The notes: generated from the sequence alone by a model not told the origin. DNA of 64,000 nt from a bacterium 336/3 (GCA_001281695.1 LJIE01000001.1:1254586-1318585); one strand, 5' to 3'. Counted from the first letter of the stretch, positions 49,816 through 58,737 are shown. Numbers and translations: made by a program.

Positions 49816-51186
49816 TTACAAAACTTTCATAAGCATTCTGACACTGAACACAATTACAAGTGTAGCTACAAGCAATAACGCTATTTTCTGAGGTAATTTG
49901 CCTGCAAGTCTTGCTGCCAAAGGTGCTGCAATAGCTCCACCTACAATCAGCCCCAAGACAATATACCAATGGCTTACCCCTAAAACAGAAAAGAATACAA
50001 TAGAAGCAGAAAGGGTTACAAAAAACTCTGATAAACTTACAGTTCCTACTACAAATTTCGATTTTCTACCTCTTGAAAGCAGGGTAGAGGTAACAATGGG
50101 TCCCCAGCCACCACCACTGAAGGCATCTAAAAATCCACCTAAAAAGCCTAAAAGACCAATATTTTTAACTCGCCTTTTGATAATTTTTTTCTGAAAGGCA
50201 ATGATGATGAGTCTTGCCCCTAAAATCATGCTATACACAGCTAAAATACTATACGTTATATTTTCAAACTGATTGCCTAAATAACTTAGGAACAAAGCTC
50301 CACAAACTGCTCCTATCACTCCAAAACCTGCAAGCCAAATAAGTAATCGCTTGTTTACATTGCCAAATTTATAATGAGAGTAGCCTGTAATGCCACTGGA
50401 GAACATTTCGGCAGTATGGATACTACCACTAATAGCAGTAGATTTAATACCCAAAAGCATCATGCTGGTTGCACAAGTAACACCATAACCAAGTCCAACT
50501 GCTCCATCTACCAATTGAGCCAAAAAACCAACCAAAAGCATTCCATAAAATTCTTTTGGCATTTGTGTAAGCATTCCTTTAAATTCCTCGAAAGAGATAA
50601 TCGTGGAAAATCCATAACCCAAAAATGTTGCTAAAAATAACAAAGAAAGCTGGAATGCTAATTTTCTGTATTTAGCTCCACCATCATTTTTTATTTTGAG
50701 TTTGTGATGAGTAATTTTTTCCTTTAATAGATGAGTTTGAATATCTTCTTTTTCTAATTCTGTTTCCCATACTTTTGAATTTTGAACTGCAGAAAAAGAA
50801 TGATTAATAGTTTTCTCTTTGATGCTTACATCAAAAAAGAAATCTGAGAACTCTTGAAAATGAATAGAATGTACCAAAATTCTTTTTTCTTTAGCTATAG
50901 CTTTGATACTTTCATTGAGGTCTAGATTTTTAACGGCGATGACAACTAAAGATACTTCTTCTAAATCCTGAGGCTCAAAAAGTTTTTCTTCCCATGTGAG
51001 ATGTGGATGTTTTTCAACTAAATCAAACAACTCATCAGATAGAGTAGGTGAAACAATATGAATATTGGTATATTCATTGTATTCAAGGAGATTCATCACT
51101 TTCTGACAGGCACTATTCCCACCCCCAACAATAAGAATTGGATAGTTCTGATTCTGTATGTAAATGGGTAATAGTGAAGTATTCAT
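49816..51186 (-). CDS. CysG-N-like Rossmann domain fused to TauE/SafE transporter
   Basis: A 456-residue fusion. Residues about 15-130 are a precorrin-2 dehydrogenase (CysG/Met8p)-like Rossmann domain: ILIVGGGNSACQKVMNLLE has the GGGxxAxxK signature. The following strand reads VIAVKNLDLNES, where CysG has the catalytic ATDDxxxN, so the catalytic aspartates appear replaced. Residues about 175-456 form a TauE/SafE (TSUP) transporter with about eight membrane helices, including GLGYGVTCATSMMLLGI and LGFLGGFLDAFSGGGWGPIVTSTLL. Being last in the sulfate-assimilation operon, it probably moves a sulfur anion (sulfate, sulfite or similar). Confidence 0.85.
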   Translation of the reverse strand: MNTSLLPIYIQNQNYPILIVGGGNSACQKVMNLLEYNEYTNIHIVSPTLSDELFDLVEKHPHLTWEEKLFEPQDLEEVSLVVIAVKNLDLNESIKAIAKEKRILVHSIHFQEFSDFFFDVSIKEKTINHSFSAVQNSKVWETELEKEDIQTHLLKEKITHHKLKIKNDGGAKYRKLAFQLSLLFLATFLGYGFSTIISFEEFKGMLTQMPKEFYGMLLVGFLAQLVDGAVGLGYGVTCATSMMLLGIKSTAISGSIHTAEMFSSGITGYSHYKFGNVNKRLLIWLAGFGVIGAVCGALFLSYLGNQFENITYSILAVYSMILGARLIIIAFQKKIIKRRVKNIGLLGFLGGFLDAFSGGGWGPIVTSTLLSRGRKSKFVVGTVSLSEFFVTLSASIVFFSVLGVSHWYIVLGLIVGGAIAAPLAARLAGKLPQKIALLLVATLVIVFSVRMLMKVL

Positions 51187-51192
51187 AAGAAA

Positions 51193-51924
51193 TTATTTTT
51201 GAAGATTAATTTTATGAAAGATTGTAAATCTTAAAATATCTCGATTATAAAAGCTATTGCCAGAGGCTCTTTGCTGATACCAGTTCAAATAGCCTGTTTC
51301 TAATCGTAGATTTGAGGTAATATTGTAATTGAAAGCTATATAAATTCTATTTTGGTCAAAAATATTGTATGTGATGTTTCGACCTGCATTAAGCATGATT
51401 TCATCACTTAATTTGATAGATAACCACTTTTTATAAACGGGGATTTCTACTCCTATCTGATAACGAAAACGAAAATTCCCAAACTGATAACCATTCACTA
51501 ATTCATTATTTTCTACTTCATGAAAAAAACGTGCTTCTGCTCTATATCTTTGATTGATGGAAAAATGATTAAACTTAGTTTGATTTGCAAGGGCTATGTG
51601 TGGGCGTAACTCTGGAACAACCAAATTGCTTTCATCTGTTGGGTCTTGTGGACTTTGGAGAAATAAACACATCCCAAGAGCTACATCCCAACCAGAACCC
51701 ACATTTCTATGAATATGATTTCTGAGAACAAGTTGATGTTGAGCAAAAGGGTTGATAAAATGCCTTTCCTGAATTTCGGTAGTTAAAAAATACTTCTGAT
51801 TAAACTGAAGAGTATTATAATAGCCATACCAAATTAGTTGTTGGCGAGTCACTTGTTTCGTATTCTGACTAAAAACAGCAATATTTATCAACCCTAAAAG
51901 CAATATGGATAACCAGTATCTCAT
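51193..51924 (-). CDS. DUF2490 outer-membrane-like protein
   Basis: A 243-residue protein of the DUF2490 family from the ATG at 51924, which overlaps the cysN stop as ATGA; an earlier in-frame start at 51936 is less likely. A signal peptide (YWLSILLLGLINIAVFS) is followed by alternating amphipathic strands (FLTTEIQERHF, QHQLVLRNHIHRNV, YQFGNFRFRYQIGVEIPV, IYIAFNYNITSNLRLETGYLNW) that fit a small outer-membrane beta-barrel. Its place in the sulfate operon, coupled to cysN, suggests a role in sulfur-compound passage; inference. Confidence 0.82.
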   Translation of the reverse strand: MRYWLSILLLGLINIAVFSQNTKQVTRQQLIWYGYYNTLQFNQKYFLTTEIQERHFINPFAQHQLVLRNHIHRNVGSGWDVALGMCLFLQSPQDPTDESNLVVPELRPHIALANQTKFNHFSINQRYRAEARFFHEVENNELVNGYQFGNFRFRYQIGVEIPVYKKWLSIKLSDEIMLNAGRNITYNIFDQNRIYIAFNYNITSNLRLETGYLNWYQQRASGNSFYNRDILRFTIFHKINLQK

Positions 51925-53156
51925 AAAAACATACAAGCCCCTACAGTATTGAATGTGGTTTCATCAATTAAAATAGCACTACCGTTTTGGGGAATTTCTT
52001 TGAATGCATCAAAAAATAAATTCTGATTAGTTTTAATATTCACCTGAGTAATATCATTGAGGCGTACTTCGTCAGTAGAACTAAATTGCCATTCATTGAT
52101 ATTCCATTTTTGCTCAATGGATTGTATTTTTACCCGTACAGTTTTGAAACGATGTTGTAAGAGATAGGTTTTAGCCAGATTGAGAGGTGTGTTATCAAAC
52201 CAGCAAAGCCATGTTTTGAGCTGGTTGGCTTCTTGTGGAGCTTCAGAGACTTTCACAATACTATCACCTCTGCTGATATCAATATTATCTTTAAGATGTA
52301 ATACAATATTCTCGCCTGCCTGAGCTTTTTCTACTTCTTTTTGATGACGTTCTATTTTTATGATTTCACTTTCAATGCCTGCGGGTAGTATTTTTACTTT
52401 GTCACCTACTTGATAAGAGCCACTCAATACCAATCCTGCATAGCCTCTGTAGTCATGGTAGGCATCATCTTTGGGACGTATTACCCATTGTACCTGAAAT
52501 CTGGCTAAAGATTGTGTGTTCGCTGAAATTTCTACTTTTTCTAGATAAGGTAATATTGCTTCTCCTGTGTACCAAGGTGTATTTTCTGATTTTTCAACGA
52601 TATTATCACCCTGTAAAGCACTTACAGGAATGTAAATGATTTCATCATAATTGAGTTCTGTTCTTTTTTCTTCAAAATCCTGCTTGATATCCTCAAACAC
52701 ATTTTCAGAAAAATTCACCAAATCCATTTTATTGATGGCTACTACAGCTTTTCTGATACCCATAAGTGAGCCAATGCTTGCATGGCGTTTGGTTTGTTCT
52801 GTAATGCCTTTACGAGCATCTACAAGCAAAATAATTAAATCGGCATTGGAAGCACCAGTAATCATGTTGCGAGTGTACTGCTCATGTCCTGGAGCATCAG
52901 CAATAATAAATTTACGTTTATCCGTAGAAAAATATTTATAAGCTACATCAATCGTGATGCCTTGTTCTCTTTCAGCTCTCAATCCATCTGTAATTAAAGA
53001 TAAATCTATTTCGCCACTTTGAGAAGCCTTGGTTTGTTTTTGTAAAATACCTAGTTGATCTGTATGAATGCTATTTGAATCGTAAAGTAAACGCCCAATG
53101 AGTGTGCTTTTTCCATCATCTACATTCCCTGCTGTTATAAATTTGAGTGTATTCAT
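51921..53156 (-). CDS. cysN: Sulfate adenylyltransferase subunit 1 (GTPase)
   Basis: A 411-residue EF-Tu-like GTPase. The G1 P-loop GNVDDGKSTLIGRLL, the G3 DAPGHEQYTRNM, and the G4 NKMDL are intact, and beta-barrel domains follow. CysN drives sulfate adenylation by CysD using GTP hydrolysis to form APS. There is no C-terminal APS kinase (CysC) extension, so the pathway would go from APS directly to reduction by CysH. It lies 64 bases after cysD on the minus strand. Confidence 0.96.
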   Translation of the reverse strand: MNTLKFITAGNVDDGKSTLIGRLLYDSNSIHTDQLGILQKQTKASQSGEIDLSLITDGLRAEREQGITIDVAYKYFSTDKRKFIIADAPGHEQYTRNMITGASNADLIILLVDARKGITEQTKRHASIGSLMGIRKAVVAINKMDLVNFSENVFEDIKQDFEEKRTELNYDEIIYIPVSALQGDNIVEKSENTPWYTGEAILPYLEKVEISANTQSLARFQVQWVIRPKDDAYHDYRGYAGLVLSGSYQVGDKVKILPAGIESEIIKIERHQKEVEKAQAGENIVLHLKDNIDISRGDSIVKVSEAPQEANQLKTWLCWFDNTPLNLAKTYLLQHRFKTVRVKIQSIEQKWNINEWQFSSTDEVRLNDITQVNIKTNQNLFFDAFKEIPQNGSAILIDETTFNTVGACMFL

Positions 53157-53219
53157 GGGTTAATGCTAAATTTTTAATGGTAAATGATAAGTTTTGTTTT
53201 TTCTTATTTCTAAAATCTC

Positions 53220-54116
53220 TTAGAAATATCCTTGTTTTTTACGGTCTTCCATAGCAGCTTCAGAAAGTTGATCATCAAGACGTGTTTGACCTCTTTCGCT
53301 GATGCTGGTTTCTATAATTTCTGCTATAATTTCGTCTATTGTCAAAGCCGTAGAGGGTACGGCAGCCGTACAAGTCATGTCACCTACAGTTCTATAACGA
53401 ACTTTTTCTTTCACTACTATATCAGTAGGAAGAGGTTGAATGAAATCTGAAATGGCAACTAATTTATCTTGGTGAACAATACAATCTCTTTCATGAGAGA
53501 AATAAAGGTTGGGAAGTTCTATTTTATGCTTTTTAATATAATTCCAAACATCAAGTTCTGTCCAGTTACTGATAGGAAAAACTCTCACATTATGTCCTTT
53601 ATGAATTTTACCATTCAAAATATTCCAGAGTTCAGGGCGTTGAAGTTTAGGCTCCCACTGTCCAAAATCATCACGAACAGAAAAAATACGTTCTTTGGCT
53701 CTTGCTTTTTCCTCGTCACGTCTTGCTCCAGCAATACAAGCATCAAATTCGTTGGCTTGTATCACGTCTAAAAGAGTATAGGTTTGTAAAGCATTTCTTG
53801 AAGGAAATCTACCTTGAGTTTCTTTTAAGCTGTATTTTTTCATACTGTCCTCTACATAACCCACTATGAGTTTTTCATCAATTTCTGAAACTAATTTATC
53901 TCTGAATGCAAGGGCTTCAGGGAAATTATGACCAGTATCAATATGAACCAATGGAAAAGGGAATTTAGCAGGGCGAAAAGCCTTGAGTGCCAAATGAATG
54001 AGTACAATAGAGTCTTTTCCTCCTGAAAAAAGCAAAGCTGGGCGTTCAAATTGAGCAGCAGTTTCCCTCAAAATATAAATAGCTTCGTCTTCTAATTGTT
54101 CTAAATAATTATTCAT
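53220..54116 (-). CDS. cysD: Sulfate adenylyltransferase subunit 2
   Basis: A 298-residue N-type ATP pyrophosphatase, forming APS from ATP and sulfate with CysN. The PP-loop SGGKDSIVLIHLA, the IDTGHNFPEALAFRD strand, AGARRDEEKARAKERI and the C-terminal MTCTAAVPSTA are all family hallmarks. Length is normal. It lies between cysH (53 bases upstream) and cysN on the minus strand. Confidence 0.97.
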   Translation of the reverse strand: MNNYLEQLEDEAIYILRETAAQFERPALLFSGGKDSIVLIHLALKAFRPAKFPFPLVHIDTGHNFPEALAFRDKLVSEIDEKLIVGYVEDSMKKYSLKETQGRFPSRNALQTYTLLDVIQANEFDACIAGARRDEEKARAKERIFSVRDDFGQWEPKLQRPELWNILNGKIHKGHNVRVFPISNWTELDVWNYIKKHKIELPNLYFSHERDCIVHQDKLVAISDFIQPLPTDIVVKEKVRYRTVGDMTCTAAVPSTALTIDEIIAEIIETSISERGQTRLDDQLSEAAMEDRKKQGYF

Positions 54117-54169
54117 ATAATGGTAAAATTCTAAATGTTTGCTAATATCTGATGTCTAAAATCTTTAAT

Positions 54170-54865
54170 CTATCTATGTAATCCACATTCTTTTTTAGAG
54201 TTATCTTCCCACCACCAACGACCAGCTCGTAAATCTTCGCCCTCTTGAATAGCCCTTGTACACGGCTGACAACCAATGCTTACAAAGCCTTTGTCTTGCA
54301 ATACATTGTATGGAATATTGTACTTTTTAACATAAGATTCTACTTCTTGTGTACTCCAATGCAACAAAGGGTTGTATTTATGCAATTGATTTGCTTCATC
54401 CCATTCAATAAAATCAGTTTGGCTTCTATTGGTAGAATGCTCTGCCCTAATACCTGTAATCCAGAGTTTTGCCCCCTGTAATGCTCTTTTCAGAGGTTCT
54501 ACTTTTCGGATAAAACAACATTCTTTACGCAAATCTACTGATTCATAAAATGCATTGATGCCTTTGGTTTGAACATATTGCTCAATACTTTGATTATTTG
54601 GATAATAGGGCTTTATGTTATAATTGTACTTTTTGACAGTTCTATCCCAAACTTGATACGTTTCTGCAAAAAAACGTCCTGTATCCAAAGTGAAAATATC
54701 AATGTTTTTGATATTCTGACTGAGAATAGCATGTGTAATGATTTGGTCTTCAACACTAAAACTGGTAGAAAAAACTATTCTTTCTGAAATATTTTTAGAA
54801 AGGGATAGTAAACTTTCTTCTAAGCCTTTTTGGGCAATGAGATTATTTAGAAAATCTTGATCCAT
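54170..54865 (-). CDS. cysH: Adenylyl-sulfate (APS/PAPS) reductase
   Basis: A 231-residue reductase producing sulfite. N-terminal VFSTSFSVEDQIITHA is the modified PP-loop, and FTLDTGRFFAETYQVWD follows. Cysteines C116-C117 and C199/C202 form the two pairs that bind a [4Fe-4S] cluster in APS-type reductases. The C-terminal ECGLHR (C227) holds the catalytic thiol. The four-cysteine pattern plus absence of CysC points to APS as substrate. It is the first enzyme gene behind the riboswitch and leader peptide, and its start lies 102 bases after the leader stop. Confidence 0.95.
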   Translation of the reverse strand: MDQDFLNNLIAQKGLEESLLSLSKNISERIVFSTSFSVEDQIITHAILSQNIKNIDIFTLDTGRFFAETYQVWDRTVKKYNYNIKPYYPNNQSIEQYVQTKGINAFYESVDLRKECCFIRKVEPLKRALQGAKLWITGIRAEHSTNRSQTDFIEWDEANQLHKYNPLLHWSTQEVESYVKKYNIPYNVLQDKGFVSIGCQPCTRAIQEGEDLRAGRWWWEDNSKKECGLHR

Positions 54866-54886
54866 AGAAATTAGTAAATTGTTATG

Positions 54887-55008
54887 CCTGAATGAATTAT
54901 GAAATCCTCAGGAATATAGCTGTTGATAAAATAAAGAAATAATTCGATATGAGGATGTTACGTTGTATTAACAACAGCAACACGATTCAAAAGTAGAAAC
55001 TTTTGAAT
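54887..55008 (-). promoter_or_regulatory. Attenuator-like alternative pairings in the cys leader
   Basis: On the minus strand, a perfect 10-bp hairpin (arms 54999-55008 and 54985-54994, loop AGAA on the plus strand) lies inside the leader reading frame with its 3' arm ending one codon before the four cysteine codons. Past the leader stop, ATCCTCA (54950-54956) can pair with TGAGGAT (54904-54910), whereas CCTGA (54908-54912) can pair instead with TCAGG (54887-54891), which lies about 21 bases before the cysH start. The two pairings exclude each other. Stems are short (7 and 5 bp), so the switching role is inference. Confidence 0.45.
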
Positions 55009-55057
55009 TGAAAGAAAAAAATGGTAGAAAAGAAAAAATGGTAGAATAAAGATTCAT
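54968..55057 (-). CDS. Polycysteine leader peptide of the sulfate operon
   Basis: An unannotated 29-codon frame between the SAM riboswitch and cysH. It begins MNLYSTIFSFLP and ends ESCCCC followed by TAA, so four consecutive Cys codons (TGT TGC TGT TGT) sit right before the stop. The ATG lies 12 bases after the riboswitch's P1 helix, and a perfect 10-bp hairpin abuts the Cys codons. Polycysteine leader frames are known in mycobacteria to sense cysteine through ribosome-mediated attenuation. Here, scarce charged tRNA-Cys would slow the ribosome at the Cys run and change folding before cysH. Real translation is not proven, but the position and the run make chance unlikely. Confidence 0.75.
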   Translation of the reverse strand: MNLYSTIFSFLPFFSFNSKVSTFESCCCC

Positions 55058-55068
55058 GTTCGTAAATA

Positions 55069-55170
55069 ATTTATATCTCCTAAAACTCTATTTAGGTAAG
55101 GAATTAGCACCTTGCTTGGCAGGTTGCTAAGGGTTCTTAGAGCCTTTTCTCTCCCCCTTTCTCTATAAAT
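55069..55170 (-). promoter_or_regulatory. SAM-I (S-box) riboswitch
   Basis: On the minus strand, the segment carries GGGGGAGAG, then the conserved TAGCAACC, AAGGTGCTAATTCC and a closing helix P1 (ATTTATA at 55164-55170 pairing with TATAAAT at 55069-55075). Order and spacing match the S-box consensus, which binds S-adenosylmethionine. No intrinsic terminator is seen after P1; the start of the polycysteine frame follows 12 bases on, so control may be at translation of that frame. It leads the cysH-cysD-cysN operon. Confidence 0.9.
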
Positions 55171-55220
55171 CAATTACAAGAATGTACTATGTACAGGCAA
55201 GTAAATGATACATGGATATG

Positions 55221-55251
55221 CAAAGGTAAAAACTGTATTCTGATTTGCAAA
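55221..55251 (-). promoter_or_regulatory. Bacteroidota-consensus promoter of the cys operon
   Basis: On the minus strand, TTTG (55251-55248), a 19-base spacer and TACCTTTG (55228-55221) match the Bacteroidota consensus TTTG-N19-TAnnTTTG exactly. Transcription would start near 55214, about 45 bases before the riboswitch P1 helix. Confidence 0.75.
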
Positions 55252-55286
55252 ATAATCTTGATAAAAATGTGTTTTTAGTTACATAC

Positions 55287-55316
55287 TTGTTATTTGTATA
55301 CAATCCCTTACTTTTG
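55287..55316 (+). promoter_or_regulatory. Promoter of the MFS transporter gene
   Basis: TTG at 55287-55289, a 19-base spacer and TACTTTTG at 55309-55316 match the Bacteroidota consensus, on the plus strand and divergent from the cys promoter. The short 5' leader (about 15-20 bases) precedes the ATG at 55340. Confidence 0.65.
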
Positions 55317-55339
55317 CAAATATTTTATAATAACTATTC

Positions 55340-56521
55340 ATGCCTTTTCTAATAAAAAAATCTAACTCTATCTATACCACCCAATTTTGGCTTCTTTGTT
55401 TAAGTAACTTTCTTTTTTCAGCAAGCTTTCAAATGATTATCCCTGAATTACCAGATTATCTGGCTGGGATGGGTGGAAAAGAATATATTGGATATATTAT
55501 TTTCCTTTTTACACTGGCAGCAGGGGCTTCACGTCCATTTTCTGGTAAGCTCTCTGATACAATTGGCAGAATGCCTGTGATGATTTTTGGTTCGCTGGTA
55601 TGCTTTATATGTGGTGGACTATATCCTTTTTTGGGGTCTATTGGTTTTTTCTTGTTTTTACGATTTTTACATGGATTTTCAACAGGTACAAAACCCACAG
55701 CCACAGCAGCTTATGTGGCTGATATTATCCCCGAAAATAGGAGAGGAGAAGCTCAAGGCGTTTTAGGGATTTTCACAGCTACAGGAATGTCTATTGGTCC
55801 AAGTATTGGAAGTTTAATTACAGACTGGTTTGATATTTATGTACTATTTTACTCTTCTTCCATAGTGGCTTTGCTTTCTATTCTGATACTTCTGAATATG
55901 AAAGAAACACTTCCCAAAGAACAGAGGAAGCCTTTTAGTTTCAAACTATTTAAAATTAAGTGGGTAGATGTATTTGAGCCACGAGTAATGAAAGTATTTT
56001 GGATGATGTTACTCGTTTCTTTTTCATCTGGGGTATTATTGACGCTAGTACCAGATCAAACTAAAATGATGGGTATCAAGAATAAAGGCCTGTTTTTTAC
56101 AATTTATACCATTGCATCTGTGTTAGTAAGGCTATTTTTCTCAAAAGTTTCAGATAAAAAAGGTAGAATGCCCGTGATGAAAGTATCTGTAATTATGCTT
56201 GTACTTTCTATGTTAACCATAGCTGTTTCCAATGATATTTGGGGTTTTACCATTGCAGCTATTTTATTTGGTTTTTCGTGGGGATTCAATACGCCTACAC
56301 TGACAGCTTGGACAGTGGACTTATCAGACCCAAACTATAGAGGACGAGCCATTGCAACCATGTATATAGCACTCGAAGTTGGAATTGGTTTAGGAGCTTA
56401 TTGTGCTGGTGAAATCTATCAAGGAGTTAAAGAGAGAATACATCTAAGCTATTGGCTTGCTGCTTTTTTAGCTTTTATTGGGTTGGTATTATTATTTGTG
56501 TTTGATAGAAAAAAAGACTAA
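55340..56521 (+). CDS. Major facilitator superfamily transporter
   Basis: A 393-residue membrane protein with about 12 hydrophobic helices. The GKLSDTIGRMPVMIFGS loop after helix 2 is the MFS motif A-like G-x-x-x-D-x-x-G-R, and a related KVSDKKGRMPVMK segment marks the second half. It resembles drug-efflux-type MFS proteins; the substrate is unknown. It has its own promoter, divergent from the sulfate-assimilation operon, and a strong terminator behind it. Co-regulation with sulfur genes is not shown. Confidence 0.9.
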   Translation: MPFLIKKSNSIYTTQFWLLCLSNFLFSASFQMIIPELPDYLAGMGGKEYIGYIIFLFTLAAGASRPFSGKLSDTIGRMPVMIFGSLVCFICGGLYPFLGSIGFFLFLRFLHGFSTGTKPTATAAYVADIIPENRRGEAQGVLGIFTATGMSIGPSIGSLITDWFDIYVLFYSSSIVALLSILILLNMKETLPKEQRKPFSFKLFKIKWVDVFEPRVMKVFWMMLLVSFSSGVLLTLVPDQTKMMGIKNKGLFFTIYTIASVLVRLFFSKVSDKKGRMPVMKVSVIMLVLSMLTIAVSNDIWGFTIAAILFGFSWGFNTPTLTAWTVDLSDPNYRGRAIATMYIALEVGIGLGAYCAGEIYQGVKERIHLSYWLAAFLAFIGLVLLFVFDRKKD

Positions 56522-56523
56522 AT

Positions 56524-56556
56524 AAAAAAGGCTTCCAAAATCTGGAAGCCTTTTTT
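56524..56556. terminator. Bidirectional terminator between convergent genes
   Basis: A perfect 14-bp stem (AAAAAAGGCTTCCA at 56524-56537 with its complement at 56543-56556) with A- and T-runs on either side serves the MFS gene and the convergent pyrophosphatase gene. Confidence 0.92.
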
Positions 56557-58737
56557 TTATTTCTGAGCTACTTGGTTTGTAGCGTTATTCATTTTGATTT
56601 CTTTCGTTTCGATATTTTGAGAAGTTTTGATGAATGTTTTAGGCTTTGAAATATAAGGAGCAATCACAAGAGCCACAATTGACATCAATTTAATCAAGAT
56701 ATTCATAGAAGGTCCAGACGTATCTTTGAAAGGGTCACCAACTGTATCACCAGTTACTGATGCTTTATGAGGCTCAGATTTTTTGTAATAAGTTTGTCCA
56801 TCAATTACCACACCTTTCTCAAACGATTTCTTAGCATTATCCCAAGCACCACCAGCATTAGACTGGAACATAGCCATCAATACACCAGATACAGTTACAC
56901 CTGCAAGTAAACCACCCAATACTTCAGGACCAGCAGCAAAACCAACTACCACAGGAACAATCAAGGCAATAGCACCAGGCAATACCATTTCACGAATAGC
57001 AGCTTTTGTAGAAATAGCCACACATTTTTCGTATTCAGGTCTTGCTGTTCCTTCCATAATACCTTTAATCTCTCTGAATTGTCTTCTTACTTCATTTACC
57101 ATATCCATAGCAGCTTTACCTACAGCACTAATTGCTAATGAAGAGAAAATGAAAGGAATCATACCACCTACAAATAAACCTGCAAGCACTTTGGAGTTAG
57201 AAATATCAATAACATCAATACCTGCTGTACCCATGAAGGCAGCAAATAAAGCCAATGAAGTAAGAGCAGCTGAAGCAATCGCAAAACCTTTACCAATAGC
57301 AGCAGTTGTATTACCTACAGCATCCAAAACGTCAGTTTTCTTACGAACAGACTCATCCAATCCAGCCATTTCAGCAATACCACCAGCGTTATCAGCAATA
57401 GGACCAAAAGCATCCACAGCCAATTGCATAGCAGTTGTTGCCATCATACCAGCAGCAGCAATCGCTACACCATACAAACCTGCAAAATGATAAGAACCTA
57501 CAATACCAGCAGCCAAAATGAGGATAGGAAGCATCGTTGATTCCATACCAATAGCCAAACCACCAATTACGTTGGTTGCGTGTCCTGTTCCCGATTTCTT
57601 GATGATAGAAAGTACAGGTCTTTTACCCATTGCAGTATAATATTCTGTAATCCAGCTCATTAAAGCTCCTACTAACAAACCTATCACCACAGCCCAAAAA
57701 ATTCCCATTTTTGTAAATGTCTCGCCACGAAGTGTTAGCATATCAGGCATCAAGAAAGTTATGATAAAATAAGAAGCAATAGCTGTTAAGATAATAGAAA
57801 CCCAATTTCCTAAGTTCAATGCACCTTGTACATTTCCATCTTCTTTGCTGATACGTACAAACAACATCCCAATAATTGAGAAAATAATTCCTAAACCAGC
57901 AATGAGCATTGGAAGCAAAATAGGAGCAATACCACCAACTTGGTCAGCAGATTTAATTTCTCTACCCAAGACCATAGTTGCTAAAATAGTAGCCACATAA
58001 GAACCAAACAAGTCAGCACCCATACCAGCTACATCACCTACGTTATCACCTACGTTATCAGCAATAGTAGCAGGGTTACGAGGATCATCCTCGGGGATAC
58101 CAGCTTCAACTTTACCTACTAAGTCAGCACCTACGTCAGCAGCTTTTGTATAGATACCACCACCTACACGAGCAAACAATGCGATAGATTCAGCACCCAA
58201 AGAGAAACCAGTCAGTACCTCTAAAGCTAATTCCATAGACTCACCATTTACATTACCATCTTTTACAAAAAATGCCATGAAAATGATAAACAAAGAACCT
58301 AAACCCAATACAGCCAAACCAGCCACACCAGTACCCATTACAGAACCACCTGTAAAAGAAACTTTTAGAGCTTGAGCCAAACTTGTACGAGCAGCTTGTG
58401 TAGTACGAACGTTTGCTTTGGTTGCGATTTTCATTCCGATATAACCAGCCAAAGCAGAGAAAACTGCACCAATAATAAATGCTACAGCTATCAAGAAATG
58501 CGATTTATGATTGGTCTGAGACAATAAAAATAATAAGATACTTGTAAGTACTACAAAATATCCGAGAACTTTATATTCTGCCCTTAAAAAAGCCATCGCT
58601 CCATTGGCAATGTTATCAGAGATTTCTCGCATTTTTTCATCACCTGCGTCTTGCTTGGTTACCCAAGCCGACTTTATATAGGTAAAAAGTAGTCCTACAA
58701 CTCCCAAAATGGGGACTAGATAGAGTAGAAAATTCAT
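56557..58737 (-). CDS. hppA: Membrane-bound ion-pumping pyrophosphatase
   Basis: A 726-residue, about 16-helix protein from the ATG at 58737; an upstream in-frame start at 58836 would run through a hairpin and is unlikely. It couples hydrolysis of pyrophosphate to ion export. Motif runs: [42 protein letters not shown] (pyrophosphate/Mg site), and [36 protein letters not shown]. The alanine in GNTTAA, instead of lysine, marks the potassium-dependent type; whether H+ or Na+ is pumped cannot be read. Divergent from etfB. Confidence 0.96.
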   Translation of the reverse strand: MNFLLYLVPILGVVGLLFTYIKSAWVTKQDAGDEKMREISDNIANGAMAFLRAEYKVLGYFVVLTSILLFLLSQTNHKSHFLIAVAFIIGAVFSALAGYIGMKIATKANVRTTQAARTSLAQALKVSFTGGSVMGTGVAGLAVLGLGSLFIIFMAFFVKDGNVNGESMELALEVLTGFSLGAESIALFARVGGGIYTKAADVGADLVGKVEAGIPEDDPRNPATIADNVGDNVGDVAGMGADLFGSYVATILATMVLGREIKSADQVGGIAPILLPMLIAGLGIIFSIIGMLFVRISKEDGNVQGALNLGNWVSIILTAIASYFIITFLMPDMLTLRGETFTKMGIFWAVVIGLLVGALMSWITEYYTAMGKRPVLSIIKKSGTGHATNVIGGLAIGMESTMLPILILAAGIVGSYHFAGLYGVAIAAAGMMATTAMQLAVDAFGPIADNAGGIAEMAGLDESVRKKTDVLDAVGNTTAAIGKGFAIASAALTSLALFAAFMGTAGIDVIDISNSKVLAGLFVGGMIPFIFSSLAISAVGKAAMDMVNEVRRQFREIKGIMEGTARPEYEKCVAISTKAAIREMVLPGAIALIVPVVVGFAAGPEVLGGLLAGVTVSGVLMAMFQSNAGGAWDNAKKSFEKGVVIDGQTYYKKSEPHKASVTGDTVGDPFKDTSGPSMNILIKLMSIVALVIAPYISKPKTFIKTSQNIETKEIKMNNATNQVAQK

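Noticed and set aside
54949-54996. 15-codon plus-strand frame opposite the cys leader
   Set aside because: It runs against the operon, ends inside the hairpin and lacks a Cys run; the minus-strand polycysteine frame explains the region better.
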